Assembly (NCBI GenBank): GCA_002406015.1
Contig: DHMX01000023.1
Coordinates: 259,316 to 323,315 of the forward strand
Direction of reading: 5' to 3'
Length of the DNA stretch: 64,000 bases
Source of the DNA: Lachnospiraceae bacterium UBA4631
GTDB taxonomy: Bacteria; Bacillota; Clostridia; Lachnospirales; Lachnospiraceae
Shown here: positions 16,091 through 29,800 of the stretch, piece by piece
How the letters are laid out: each line of letters begins with the position of its first letter
Position numbering within the stretch: the stretch's first letter is position 1
Translations under genes and position numbers: made by a program
The notes under the pieces: generated by a model
The model's input: only the letters and a program-made list of their open reading frames with translations
Databases searched by the model: none
What the model was told of the DNA's origin: nothing

Positions 16091-17002
16091 ATGATGATGG
16101 GTGTCGAAAATGCAATAGATTTAATAAAGAATCTTACTGATATATCTTGTCAAGAAATGAAAAAGAATGAACCTACATATGATTTCTTTATTGAAATGGT
16201 TAAAGACGGAGATTTGAGTGAGGATAAATTAACAAAACTGGCGTTAATTGCGAATAAGGAAAAGATATGCAAAGAAATTAAGAATTGTTTAAAAATAGAG
16301 AAGAAAAAAAGAGAAATACTATTTTGCAATAATATAAATCTGCCGGAAATACAGAAAGTAGATTCATATTTGGACGATTGGCGTTCATATTTTGATAGAT
16401 TATGTTCTATAGTGTCGGACGAGGCTATGCAGGATATTTGGGCAAGAATTTTAGTAAAAGAAACATTACAACCGGGAAGCATAAGTAAGGTGATGCTAAA
16501 TACATTTTCATTGCTAGATAACGCATCAGCAAAAAGTTTTGAAAAACTATGTGCAGTAACATTTAAAATGAATCAGGGAGATGATGAAAGAGAGATACCT
16601 TTAATAATATATGATGACATATTATGTGAAATAATTCATGAATCGTTGGATAGTCTTTCAGAAGAACAAAAAGAAAAAATGTATGCATATGAGAAATATA
16701 TACCTACACAAAAGGAAATAGAATATTTAGCAGAATTAAATTTAATTAAAACAAGTGAAGATCATATGGAGTGCGATATTTATTCTATTGAAGAGATGAA
16801 CTTGGTATTTGAAGTAGGAGATAAAAAAATTGAATATAAAGCACCATATGATTCAAATGAAAATCGGTATTTCGTATGTGTAGGTCAAGTCTTTTTTACT
16901 CAAACGGGATTAGCATTATACAATTCAATAGCTAAAAATAATATGAAATATGAGTATTTGTATGATGTGTTAAAGATATATATAGAATACAGAAATGAAT
17001 AA
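16091..17002 (+). CDS. DUF2806 family protein
   Basis: 303-aa protein whose central region ('DWRSYFDRLCSIVSDEAMQD' followed by 'IWARILVKE', then 'PGSISKVMLNTFSLLD') matches the conserved core of the DUF2806/TIGR03899 family. Function is not established; members often sit in accessory and defence-type neighbourhoods. Three ATG codons in a row (16091, 16094, 16097) are possible starts; AAGG upstream fits any of them. The gene is very AT-rich, more so than its neighbours. It is followed at once by a 52-codon acidic gene with a perfect ribosome site. Confidence 0.75.
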   Translation: MMMGVENAIDLIKNLTDISCQEMKKNEPTYDFFIEMVKDGDLSEDKLTKLALIANKEKICKEIKNCLKIEKKKREILFCNNINLPEIQKVDSYLDDWRSYFDRLCSIVSDEAMQDIWARILVKETLQPGSISKVMLNTFSLLDNASAKSFEKLCAVTFKMNQGDDEREIPLIIYDDILCEIIHESLDSLSEEQKEKMYAYEKYIPTQKEIEYLAELNLIKTSEDHMECDIYSIEEMNLVFEVGDKKIEYKAPYDSNENRYFVCVGQVFFTQTGLALYNSIAKNNMKYEYLYDVLKIYIEYRNE

Positions 17003-17015
17003 GGAGGAAATGAAA

Positions 17016-17174
17016 ATGGTTGATGAAAATGATTTAAGAGAGTATGAAGAGTGGGTTAATGAAGCAACTTCTAAATCAGAATTGAAAGAGATATTGCAAG
17101 ATATAAGAAATGATATTTTAGATGATGGTGATGATAATGAGGGAGGCAGGGTTAAGACTCTAATGAAAAAATGA
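17016..17174 (+). CDS. Small acidic protein (52 aa) paired with the DUF2806 gene
   Basis: 52-codon frame beginning MVDENDLREYEEW and ending VKTLMKK. AAGGAGG at 17001-17007 is 8 bases before ATG 17016, whereas the in-frame ATG at 17010 is too close, so 17016 is the start. It begins 14 bases after the DUF2806 stop and is highly acidic, with a D/E-rich tail (DILDDGDDNEGG). It has no homology I can name. The spacing and strong ribosome site argue for a real two-gene unit, possibly a partner or antidote of the DUF2806 protein (inference). Confidence 0.6.
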   Translation: MVDENDLREYEEWVNEATSKSELKEILQDIRNDILDDGDDNEGGRVKTLMKK

Positions 17175-17200
17175 TCTGAGATACAAGGGAGGACATAACT

Positions 17201-18910
17201 ATGATTTCACAGACAGGTTATCCATCTGTAGACAAGCCTTGGTTGAAATATTACAGCGAGGAAGCAATCCATACACCGCTTCCGGAAAAAACATTATATG
17301 GGTATCTGTATGAAAATAATCGGAATAATATGGAATCAGTTGCTTTGAATTATTATGGAAAAAGAATTAGCAATAAAGATTTTTTTGAGCATATAAAAGA
17401 GACCGCTGATGCATTTGCAGCAATAGGAATTAAAAAGGGAGATATGGTTACTATATTATCACTTATAACTCCGGAAACTATTTATTGCATATATGCATTA
17501 AATTACATAGGTGCAATTGCTAACATGGGATATTTGTCTTTATCTGATGATGAAATTGTTCATATGGTTGAAAAGACTAATTCGAAAATAACAATTGTAC
17601 TTGATGTTGCAGCAGAAAAGGTTATGCACGTCCAGAAGAGATTAACATCAGAACTGACGATTATTCTTCCGCTAGAATCGAGTATGCCATGGTTGATGAA
17701 GGCTATTGTGAAGTTGAAGAAAAAGAAATTTCCGAATGACGGAAAACAGGTACTAACATATATTTCATTTGTAAAAAAATATGCAGGGCAGAAACAGGCA
17801 GTAGAAGTACAGTGGAAAGAAGACCAATCGGCAGTTTTGGTTTATACCAGTGGCACAACCGGAGAGCCCAAAGGAGTTGTTCTGACAAATGACAATATTA
17901 ATGCAGTTGCATTTCAATATAAGTATTTAGGATTGAAATTTAACAAAGGGGAAACAATCCTTACATTCATGCCGCCATTTTTGGCAATTGGGTTTAGTTT
18001 GAATGTGCATATGCCATTATCATTAGGGCTTGAAGAAGTTATAAATCCCAATCCGGATCCTGATGTATTGACAAGGTTTTATAAAAAATATAGACCAAAT
18101 CATTTCATAGCTGCTCCAACTAACATTTTGCAAATAATAGAGGCTATGCATGGAAAAACAATGTGTAATTGCATCACATTGGCAGGTGGCGGAGAATCTA
18201 TGACACCTCAACAGGAAGAAACGGTAAATAAATATCTTGCGGAACATGGTTCAAATGCAAAATATAGTACGGGTTACGGAATGACAGAATTTGCTGCAAC
18301 AGTCACAGTAGGACTTAACGCCGTATATCGTGAAAATACACTGGGAATTCCATTATGTAAGACAATCGTAAAAGTTGTGGATACGGAAAATGGAAAAGAA
18401 TTGCCATATGACGAAGTAGGTGAGTTGTGCTTTCATACGCCAAGTCAGATGAAGGAGTATTATCTTAATCCTAAGGAAACCGCTGAGACGGTTATTCAGC
18501 ATGAAGATGGCATGAAATGGATTAGGACGGGTGATTTAGGCTGGGTTGACAGAGATGGATTTGTCCATTTTAAAGGCCGTATGAAACGTATTTACATGAC
18601 ACAAGGAGAGGATGGAACATTATACAAAGTATTTCCTGCAAGAACAGAAAAGGTTCTTATGGAAATCGAAAATGTAAAAAAGTGTGCAGTAACTGTAAGA
18701 ATGGAAGGAAAGCTTGTAAAGGAACAGATAGCTTATCTTGTGCTGAATAAAGGGGCAGAAAAAGAAAAGATATTAGAGAAGGTAAAAGCACACTGTAAAA
18801 AATCCCTTCCTTCACATTCTGTTCCTGCGAAATATGTACTACTGGAAGAAATTCCACTTACCCAAAGTGGGAAGACAGATTATAAGACATTGGAAAGAAT
18901 GACAAAATAA
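17201..18910 (+). CDS. AMP-dependent acyl ligase, paralogue 1 (in frame)
   Basis: 569-aa ANL superfamily adenylating enzyme, which activates a carboxylic acid as acyl-AMP and usually passes it to CoA or a carrier thiol. Core motifs: phosphate loop 'YTSGTTGEPKGVVLTN' (about residues 213-228), 'GYGMTEFAA' (A5), 'RTGDLGWVDRDGF' and 'GRMKR' (A7-A8 hinge), and the catalytic C-terminal lysine in 'LTQSGKTDYKTLE'. No carrier domain is attached. ATG 17201 follows GGGAGG. The N-terminus MISQTGYPSVDKPWLKYY is shared with the two following paralogues. Here only one CAGA unit follows the start, so the gene is in frame and not subject to tract slippage. The substrate is unknown. Confidence 0.88.
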   Translation: MISQTGYPSVDKPWLKYYSEEAIHTPLPEKTLYGYLYENNRNNMESVALNYYGKRISNKDFFEHIKETADAFAAIGIKKGDMVTILSLITPETIYCIYALNYIGAIANMGYLSLSDDEIVHMVEKTNSKITIVLDVAAEKVMHVQKRLTSELTIILPLESSMPWLMKAIVKLKKKKFPNDGKQVLTYISFVKKYAGQKQAVEVQWKEDQSAVLVYTSGTTGEPKGVVLTNDNINAVAFQYKYLGLKFNKGETILTFMPPFLAIGFSLNVHMPLSLGLEEVINPNPDPDVLTRFYKKYRPNHFIAAPTNILQIIEAMHGKTMCNCITLAGGGESMTPQQEETVNKYLAEHGSNAKYSTGYGMTEFAATVTVGLNAVYRENTLGIPLCKTIVKVVDTENGKELPYDEVGELCFHTPSQMKEYYLNPKETAETVIQHEDGMKWIRTGDLGWVDRDGFVHFKGRMKRIYMTQGEDGTLYKVFPARTEKVLMEIENVKKCAVTVRMEGKLVKEQIAYLVLNKGAEKEKILEKVKAHCKKSLPSHSVPAKYVLLEEIPLTQSGKTDYKTLERMTK

Positions 18911-18935
18911 GATTGACAAAGGAGGAGGAAAAAAT

Positions 18936-20691
<1,756 letters not shown>

Positions 20692-20895
20692 AAATACTGA
20701 AAAGAAAACAAATGAAACTCTGCGACGGAAGACATTGAAACCATGTTGAATGTCTGACCAAGAAAACGAACGAAGGGCGAGAATATGAGGCAGTTGTGAA
20801 ATCCTTGAGTGGTTTATGACTAAAGAAAAATGTCCTGAAAAATTTAAGACAATATTTTTATAAAAAGATAGATTGACAAAGGAGGAGAGAAAACT
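20692..20895. other. Spacer between ligase paralogues 2 and 3
   Basis: About 200 bases with no gene. A short frame from 20816 (MTKEKCPEKFKTIFL, stop) resembles the tail of a lost protein. AAAGGAGGAG at 20878-20887 is the ribosome site of paralogue 3. Confidence 0.4.
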
Positions 20896-22629
<1,734 letters not shown>

Positions 22630-22630
<1 letters not shown>

Positions 22631-23595
22631 TGCGTGACAATCATATACAAAGAGGTTTATCATATATGGATGTGAAACTTCCGGATGATTATATACCTCC
22701 GAGAAAAATCAATAATTTGTATGGAGATGACTTGCTCTTTTATTTGAAATACAGTCGCATAAATTTCGAAAAAAGAAGCAAAGAAAAGAAAAATACGAAT
22801 CGGGATCAAAGATGGCATCCAGTTATGAGACTTGTATTTAAATTATCGAGAATGCTTTCAGGCATCAAAGTAGTTAAAATCAATGACAAACTTCCTGTGA
22901 TTCCGCCTGACAGGCATGTGATATACACGTTATCACATGTTGGCAAGGATGATCAGGCTGTGTTTAATGAGATAAGAACAAAACATTACTCGGTAGTATC
23001 AGGTGACTATGAAAGCCTGTATAATAACGTGGAGGGTTTATTTACAAAAGCAAATGGGGTACTTTTCTTTGATATGAATTCGAAAGAGGAACGGAGGACG
23101 ATTGTTAACCGGGTAGCCGAGCGATTATCTGAGGATGATATATTATGCAGCATGGAGGGGGCATGGAATATATCCCCCAATTGTCTGGTATATGGTATCT
23201 TTCCCGGAATGATAAAAGCGGCATTGATGAGTAATGCAGTTATTATTCCGGTTGGAATCGAGAGATTTAATGCTAAATTATATTCCTTGAATGTTTCCGA
23301 GAATTATTTTGATCCCATAGAAGAGAGAAAGAAGTTTTCAGAAGAAAAAGAGTTTATGGAATGGAGCAGGGATTATATCAGGCAAGAGCTGGCGAGTCTT
23401 AAATATAATACCTATTTTGATAAAAGGATTATAAAAGAAATAACCTGCCAAAGAAGCGAAATCGGAGATTTTGACGAATATTATACATGGTTTGTAAATG
23501 ATATTTTAAAGGACTGGACGTTTACAGAAGAAGATATTAACCGTAAAAGATACAGAGATCCGTTAGAACCGGAATTGGTATTAGGTAAGAGATAA
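22630..23595 (+). CDS. PlsC-like acyltransferase, second of the island
   Basis: 321-aa LPLAT-family acyltransferase. The HX4D motif is 'LSHVGKDDQAVF' (about residues 101-112) and the second block is 'SMEGAWNISPNCLVYG' (about 176-191), sharing the EGxWN variation with the enzyme at 15076. 'NAVIIPVGIERF' is the third block. The long N-terminal region and C-terminal 70 residues are family-specific. The start overlaps the ligase stop by one base. Placed last in the island, it probably uses acyl groups activated by the ligases, but whether via CoA or a carrier, and onto what acceptor, is unknown. Confidence 0.83.
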
Positions 23596-24405
23596 TCATA
23601 ACTCCGAACTATCCGGACCGAAGGTTCGCTGAAAGCGTTGGCTTAATACATCCATTTCCATATACGCATTATAAAAGTTCTCAATTAACTGACAGGCAAC
23701 CGGAACAGCCCCCTGCATTCGCCGTTGCAGCTCCTGATTGCTGTCGGCACATCCCGTTCGTGGCTGGTCGGGCATAAGAAGCCCATGCATCTGCTTATAA
23801 TTTCCGGTTATCCTTAATATCAGCAAAAGCAGCTTACGTCTGGCAGGTATAGCAGCCTGTAAGAGCCGGTTGTAGTAAATCATAGACTTTAACGCCCATT
23901 CCACCTGCTTTGGCTTTACGCGTGGAAAGAAGCGGGCAATTATCGTACAGTCAACCGTCTGCGGAAGAATGTGGGAAGTAAGACAATACCGGATGGGGTC
24001 CCGCTCATGCTCCTCCAGAAGCATACGGTCAAATTCCGTTTCCAGCTCCGTATGTGTCAGGTCACTGTGGCGGATTTTATATTCAATATAACCATGACAT
24101 TCGCTGTCCAGTGCAAAATGACAGATAAAGCCGAACATATAGGCAAGCCCCGCCTCCGGGTCGGACATATCCCGCAGAGCGGCTAAGCCCTTTCGAAAAA
24201 AAGTTCTGGCATTCTTGCCATGTAATTGATACCCCTGCCGATTAACGGGATTCGGAAAAAACGGATGATAATAAAAAAGAATATCGGGACCATGCAGCCC
24301 CACATAATACAAATCCAAATGATTACATAGAATCGTCTGCAATTCGTCAGGAAGTACAGCAAAAACCTCCCGCCCGAAGCTTTTATGTGCATAAGTTGAT
24401 GGCAT
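23596..24405 (-). CDS. Zinc-dependent phospholipase C-like protein
   Basis: 269 aa from ATG 24405, chosen because AAGGAG lies just upstream ('gaaaggagtaaacact' on the minus strand); the frame extends upstream to 24645 without a ribosome site. It begins MPSTYAHKSFGREVF and carries a histidine/aspartate-rich core 'GLHGPDILFYYHPF' and 'FICHFALDSECHGYIE', matching the zinc-dependent phospholipase C / S1-P1 nuclease-like fold seen as short cytoplasmic proteins in Clostridia. There is no signal peptide, so the substrate may be intracellular. Its 3' end meets the acyltransferase stop; it diverges from the SMC operon. Confidence 0.75.
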   Translation of the reverse strand: MPSTYAHKSFGREVFAVLPDELQTILCNHLDLYYVGLHGPDILFYYHPFFPNPVNRQGYQLHGKNARTFFRKGLAALRDMSDPEAGLAYMFGFICHFALDSECHGYIEYKIRHSDLTHTELETEFDRMLLEEHERDPIRYCLTSHILPQTVDCTIIARFFPRVKPKQVEWALKSMIYYNRLLQAAIPARRKLLLLILRITGNYKQMHGLLMPDQPRTGCADSNQELQRRMQGAVPVACQLIENFYNAYMEMDVLSQRFQRTFGPDSSEL

Positions 24406-24536
24406 AGTGTTTACTCCTTTCATAATAAATACAGAGCCTAGCAATAGTGTATCCATTTTTACAAGAGTGATACTATCACCGCTATGTAAAGAAATGATAA
24501 ACGATAAGAAAAATCTGAGAAAAGCCGTATGAGCAG

Positions 24537-24565
24537 TTGTTGCAAAATACTTCCTGTGGTATGAT
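24537..24565 (+). promoter_or_regulatory. Putative sigma-70 promoter of the SMC operon
   Basis: TTGTTG (24537-24542), 17-base spacer, TATGAT (24560-24565), 30 bases upstream of the start of the first gene. Confidence 0.5.
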
Positions 24566-24597
24566 AGTACCATATGATTTGGAAGGAGTATTGAGAT

Positions 24598-26157
24598 TTG
24601 GCAGAAGCATATATTATGATAAATGACATTATGGAAGAGCATCATGCCCGGATGCAGAATCTCAAGAAATACTATCCGTTCTTTGTATTAAATGAGACTA
24701 CCTTTACCCAGTATAAAGAAGGAAAATATGCATATCTGGATATGGGATATATAACAATGGCAAGTCTGCGGTTCCTGATTCATGAGAACCAGTTCAATGA
24801 ACAGGCAGTAACCTATGAACAATACGAAGCCTTTTTGTCAGAGCTGTTACAGCGGGACTTTGACTTGCAGGAGGAGCCGGATGAGGAAGCCGAGCTGTTA
24901 GATTACATATTCGATAAATTAAAAAATGACGGAAAGCCATTTGAATTTAAGTTCTTTGACCCGGAGGATAAGAAACGAAAGACTGCAAGAGTACGTTTGA
25001 TTGAAAGCGAGCTGCGGGATGGAGTGGTAGAGTACCGGATTACTGCGGAAGGAATTGAATTTTATCTGGATACAAAAGAGGTAAAAGAAGAAAGCAATAT
25101 CAGCGTTCAGCAGTTGCTTCTGGAAAAAATGATAAACGCTAAGAACTTCAAGGGTGGTATCGAGGTTGTCCGCCGCATTAACAGCGAAGTAAAGAAGCTG
25201 GTGCTGCAAAAGGAAACCGTAGTAGAGCTGTTAAGCCGGGATGTGTTCCAAGGGGCAAAGGCATGTGAAGAATATATGCATACCGTTGGACGATGGTTTG
25301 AAGAAGAACAGAAGCTATTTGCAAAAAATAAGGCATTAATCGAGCAGACATTAAGTATGGCAACCTCCGAGACAGCAGGACAAACCGCAACAAGCAGCTT
25401 CTACAAATCTTTGGAGGAGATTCACCAACTGGAAACAGAACTGAAAAAGACTATCTACCAGCATGGAGAGTTAATACAGGAGACAACAGAACTGCAAGGA
25501 ATTGCCGACCAGATGATTCATCAGGCAAAGCTAAAGAAGCTTCGGAATGTCTTTGATTTTCAGGGAATGTTAGCAAAGCTTAAAGAACAGGATGAGCCGG
25601 AAAAGCTGCAATACCTGTTAGCACCGTTTTTTGCACCGAAGATTGAAAAGACCTTTGCCGTAAAAAATATAGATAATCTCTTGAATTACAAAACCGATGC
25701 AGGCGAGGTCGGAGAAACTGTCGTGCGGGAAACGGCAGATTTGGAATTCCGGTATGAGGACGAACAGGAGGAACAGCGGATTGCACATAACTTTGGCAGG
25801 ATGTTTTACGAGCTGTTGGACCAGTTACAGAAAAAGCATACCATTGAATTAAAGGAATTGAGTGCAATTCTGGAGATAAAATACGGAGATACCTTCTTAA
25901 GAAACGGAGATTTTTATTCATTTCTGGTACACATTGCACAGAAGCAGCAGTATTCGATACAGGGGCTTTATGAGAAGCCGGAGACATTTTTGGAAAATCT
26001 GGTGATTGAAGCTTTAACAGAATCAGAAAAAGAACGATTTTGGACAATGAAGTTTTCTCTCCGCTTTTTAGAGCAGGAGGAGATACCGATTCAACAGGAA
26101 ACCGCAGAATTTAACATCACCAACATGGTGTTTGAACTAGAAGAAACGAGAGGATAA
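24598..26157 (+). CDS. Wadjet JetA-like / MukF-like kleisin subunit (DUF5716 type)
   Basis: 519-aa protein, predicted kleisin of a MukBEF/Wadjet-type SMC complex, which bridges the SMC heads and binds the small partner encoded next. The sequence is largely helical, with an N-terminal winged-helix-like part (residues 1-170), a coiled-coil middle ('SEVKKLVLQKETVVELLSRD', 'IHQLETELKKTIYQ') and a C-terminal helical domain. The start is TTG 24598, 9 bases after AAGGAG. The next gene begins 5 bases after its stop. Family assignment rests on operon order, size and the characteristic N-terminal 'DIMEEHHARMQNLKKYYPFF'; it was not searched. Confidence 0.75.
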   Translation: MAEAYIMINDIMEEHHARMQNLKKYYPFFVLNETTFTQYKEGKYAYLDMGYITMASLRFLIHENQFNEQAVTYEQYEAFLSELLQRDFDLQEEPDEEAELLDYIFDKLKNDGKPFEFKFFDPEDKKRKTARVRLIESELRDGVVEYRITAEGIEFYLDTKEVKEESNISVQQLLLEKMINAKNFKGGIEVVRRINSEVKKLVLQKETVVELLSRDVFQGAKACEEYMHTVGRWFEEEQKLFAKNKALIEQTLSMATSETAGQTATSSFYKSLEEIHQLETELKKTIYQHGELIQETTELQGIADQMIHQAKLKKLRNVFDFQGMLAKLKEQDEPEKLQYLLAPFFAPKIEKTFAVKNIDNLLNYKTDAGEVGETVVRETADLEFRYEDEQEEQRIAHNFGRMFYELLDQLQKKHTIELKELSAILEIKYGDTFLRNGDFYSFLVHIAQKQQYSIQGLYEKPETFLENLVIEALTESEKERFWTMKFSLRFLEQEEIPIQQETAEFNITNMVFELEETRG

Positions 26158-26162
26158 ATAGT

Positions 26163-26885
26163 ATGGATAGTCGCAATATGGATAAGGCATTAGAGCTATA
26201 TGCCAAGCTTACAATGGGAGAAGAGGTTCGACGCTCCCATTCGGAAAATGGCAGTCTGTATGAAGAATACTATCAGAATGCAGAGGTCTATGAGATTCTG
26301 AATCAGATTTTGAAAAAATTAAATCTGAATATTTATGAATACCATGAGGCTTTGTATCTTTGTGCCGGAGAGGGCAACCGGGTGTTCGGATATACCAACG
26401 AGGAGTTGAAGCGGATGCTGGGGCTTCGTAACAACCGAGAACTTTATATGGCGTATTATATTATGTATCAGATATTGCTGTGCTTTTATCAGGATTCTGC
26501 CTCCTATCAATATCGGGAATATGTCCGCTTAGAAGAAATTATAAAAGAAGTTACGGTGTCACTGGCTACGATAACCGGTGACCTTAGTATCTATGCAATG
26601 GAAGATATAGAGGAAAACAGCTTCAAGAGCATTGCTCTGCTCTGGGAGGAGCTTCCGACTGTGACAGGAGAGGAACGTGAGCAGCTCCGGGCATCGCGGG
26701 CATCGCAAATGGGCTTTGCCAAGCTGGTCTGTAACTTCCTGATTACACAACGATTGTTTACCGAGGTTCATGAGCGATATTATCCGACAGACCGCCTGAA
26801 GGCACTTGCGGAGCAGTATTTTGAAGAATATCGGGGACGGATATACGAACTGCTGGAAAGAGGTGAGACAGATGCCGAGCATTAA
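26163..26885 (+). CDS. Wadjet JetB-like / MukE-like subunit (DUF6063 type)
   Basis: 240-aa helical protein in the position of the MukE/JetB (KITE) subunit. ATG 26163 follows GAGAGGA. The C-terminal part 'SQMGFAKLVCNFLITQRLF' (residues about 179-200) resembles the winged-helix segment of this class. Its stop overlaps the first codons of the SMC gene (ATG 26872), an arrangement that keeps subunit synthesis balanced. Function: dimeric partner that binds the kleisin and DNA in SMC-like complexes. Confidence 0.7.
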   Translation: MDSRNMDKALELYAKLTMGEEVRRSHSENGSLYEEYYQNAEVYEILNQILKKLNLNIYEYHEALYLCAGEGNRVFGYTNEELKRMLGLRNNRELYMAYYIMYQILLCFYQDSASYQYREYVRLEEIIKEVTVSLATITGDLSIYAMEDIEENSFKSIALLWEELPTVTGEEREQLRASRASQMGFAKLVCNFLITQRLFTEVHERYYPTDRLKALAEQYFEEYRGRIYELLERGETDAEH

Positions 26886-29800
26886 TCGAATCAGGGTAAA
26901 TAACGTAAAATATAATTTCGGAACCCAGCAATATGATGATTTTACCATGCGGATGTATGGAAGAAATACACTGTATGACTTGGCAAACGGTGGTGGCAAG
27001 AGTGTGTTAATGCTGCTTTTGTTACAGAACATGATACCGAATTGTACCTTGGATGATAAGCAGCCGATTGAAAAGCTGTTTCGTGCAGGCTGCGGTAATA
27101 CCACGATTCATTCCCTGATTGAATGGAAGCTGGATGCACCCGAACAGCATGAGGGCTACCGGTATATGACAACCGGCTTTTGTGCCAGAAAGGCAAAGGA
27201 CTCACCGGACGAGGAAGAAGGCGGCAGGGAAATAGCAGCAATTGAGTATTTTAATTACTGCATTTTTTATCGTGACTATAATGCAAATGATATAGTAAAC
27301 CTTCCGCTGGTAAAGGACGGAGAGCGGACAACATTTACAGGCTGGAAAAATTACTTAAAGGAGCTGGGAAGACGGGACTTAAAGCTTGAGGTTCATGTCT
27401 TTGAACGAAAGGGCGAGTATCAGCGGTTCATCAGTCAGTATGGTCTGTATGAAAGCCATTGGGAAATAATCCGCGGCATTAATAAAACAGAGGGTCATGT
27501 GCGGACCTATTTTGAATCCAACTATAAGACCGCAAGAAAAGTAGTTGAGGATTTGCTGATTGAAGAAATTATTGAAAAGGCATATCTGGTAAAGATTAAT
27601 CAGAATGACAGTGCCGACAATATGGCACATACACTGGTAGAAATTAAGGACAAGCTGGTAGAGCTGGCGAAGAAAAAGCGGGAAATCGCAGACTATGACC
27701 GGCAGACGGAATTGCTGCACGTATTAGAGGCTAGGGTATCCGCATTTTTAGAGCTGTATGAGAAGCAGGAAAAGCAACGTGCCAATATCGCAGATGTCTG
27801 CGTGACCGGAGCGACCATTGCCCAGAACAGCGAGCAGAAAATGAAGGAGCTGGAGCAGCAGCGGGAGGAACAGCAAAAGCAGGTAGATACCCTACAGCGG
27901 AAGCAGGAAGCCTTAAAGATTAAAAAGGATGCATTGCGTCTGGAGGAATTAAATCAGGAAATAGAACGTCTGGTGAAGCAGATAGAGCAGGAGGAAGCAT
28001 CGGTTGCTGCCTGTCAGCAGGAATTGAACCGGAAGGAAAGCGTAAATGAATATCTGGAATATTGCCGGGATAAGGAACAAAAGGAAGAACATGAAGCCAT
28101 GATAACGGCATCCATGCAAAAAAACGGCAACCAGTTGGAAGAGCTGCAGGCATTAAGCCGGGAGAAAAAACGCAGGGATGATTTGGCGGTACAGGAATTA
28201 AGACAGACCTTACAGGAGGTTTCTCAGGCACAGGATGAGGCACAAAAGAAGAAGGATACCGCAGAGAATCTGGAACGCGAGGCAGCAATTGCGGCAGCAG
28301 TAGCTGCACATGATTGTGAACAGATAGAACAGCAGTATCAAAAAGACATGGAAGAAATGCAGGAGCTACGCAAGCAGTTGGTAGTAGAATCCTTTCAGGC
28401 ACCGGAGGTGGTGCTTGAGGAGCAGGAGGCTGTCTATGCAAAACGGCAGGAAGCCCTTCAGAATCTGGAGGAGGAGCTTACCGGGCTTCAGAATGCATAT
28501 TATGCAGAGCAGCAGCATACCGAACAACTGCAACAGCAGGTGGAAGCAGGTGAACAGGCATATGCCAAGCTTCAGGAGCAGGGACAGCAGTATCGGCAGC
28601 AGGCAGACACCTTCCGCAAGATGTTAGATATTTACGGAGGCGGAACGGAAAATAAATCAACCGAATGGATGACAAATCAGGACATTACCGGACTGATTCA
28701 GAATATACATGAACGGTATCTTACAAATGTTGCTTTGATTTCTGCCAGAAAAGAGCAGTTAGAGCAGAGCAAGAAGCGAATGAAGCAGCTACAGGAGGGA
28801 AGACTGATTGCCCCAACCGCAGCGGCAGAGAAGGTAAAATACTATATAGAAAGCCGGCATGGAATGGATGCCGTCTTTGGAATGGAGTATCTGGCAGTCC
28901 AACCGATAGAAGTGCGGCAGCAATTACTTGCATCCCATCCGTTGCTTCCGTATGGATTATTAGTGGAGAATTTTGAAGCATTGGATATGGATTCCAAGCT
29001 AAGAAGCTTAAATCTCGGAGATGAGTTTCTTCCTATATATAATATGTCTATGTTAAAGGCTTGTTCTACCGAGAGTGAAAATGACTGCGTAATGTATCTG
29101 CAAAGAGGAAAGCAGGTATTTCTGGCAGAGGAGAAGTTAGAGCAGGAGAAGCAGCGGCAGCAGGAGGAATTAGATGAATTGGCAGCCGAGGTACAACGAT
29201 TAGAAGAAATGAGTAACACCTATCTGGAGGACAGTAATTTTGTTGCCGGGCTGCAGGGAATTGCAATTCTGGATGTAGAGCAGCAGACGCTGGATAGTAA
29301 GGAACAATTAAGAACTCTGCAGGAACAGTTGGAAGAAAGCCGGAAGGAAGCAGCACGCTTGCAACAGAAGCTTCAGGAAGCCAGACAGGAAATCAAAGAG
29401 CAGCAGGCTTGGATTTGCAGCTTCTTAGAGCAACGCGGTATTCTGCGTGCAGTAATTACCTGTAGTATAAGGCTGACAAAAGAGGAAGAACAGCTACGGG
29501 CTGCAAAGGCAGAGCAGGAGCGGGTACAGACCTTACAGGAGCAGTATCGGCAGGAGCTGCACCAATGGAGTGTGAAGCTGACGGACAGCACCAGACACCG
29601 TATCAGTCTGCAAGAAGAATTGGATAGCCGGCTGACGCTCTGGAATCAATATTATAAGGAATACTATACCGAGGAGAAAACCGGTGCGTTTGGATTCGAT
29701 ACCTTGTCCGAAGAAGAATTGGATACCCGGTTCAAAGCCGTAAAGGCAGTATTTGAAAAGGATACGGTAGTATTAGAGGATAAAAAGCGGCTGATAGCAA

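Noticed and set aside
24406..24645. N-terminal extension of the phospholipase-like gene
   Set aside because: No ribosome site for the upstream starts; AAGGAG precedes ATG 24405 and the family start MPSTYAHK is there.
26806..26871. N-terminal extension of the SMC gene upstream of 26872
   Set aside because: No ribosome site, and the conserved SMC start (MPSINRIRVNNVKYNFG) begins at 26872.
27920..28441. Long minus-strand ORF inside the SMC gene
   Set aside because: Proline/leucine-rich antisense shadow of a glutamine/glutamate-rich coiled-coil region, no ribosome site, no recognisable protein.
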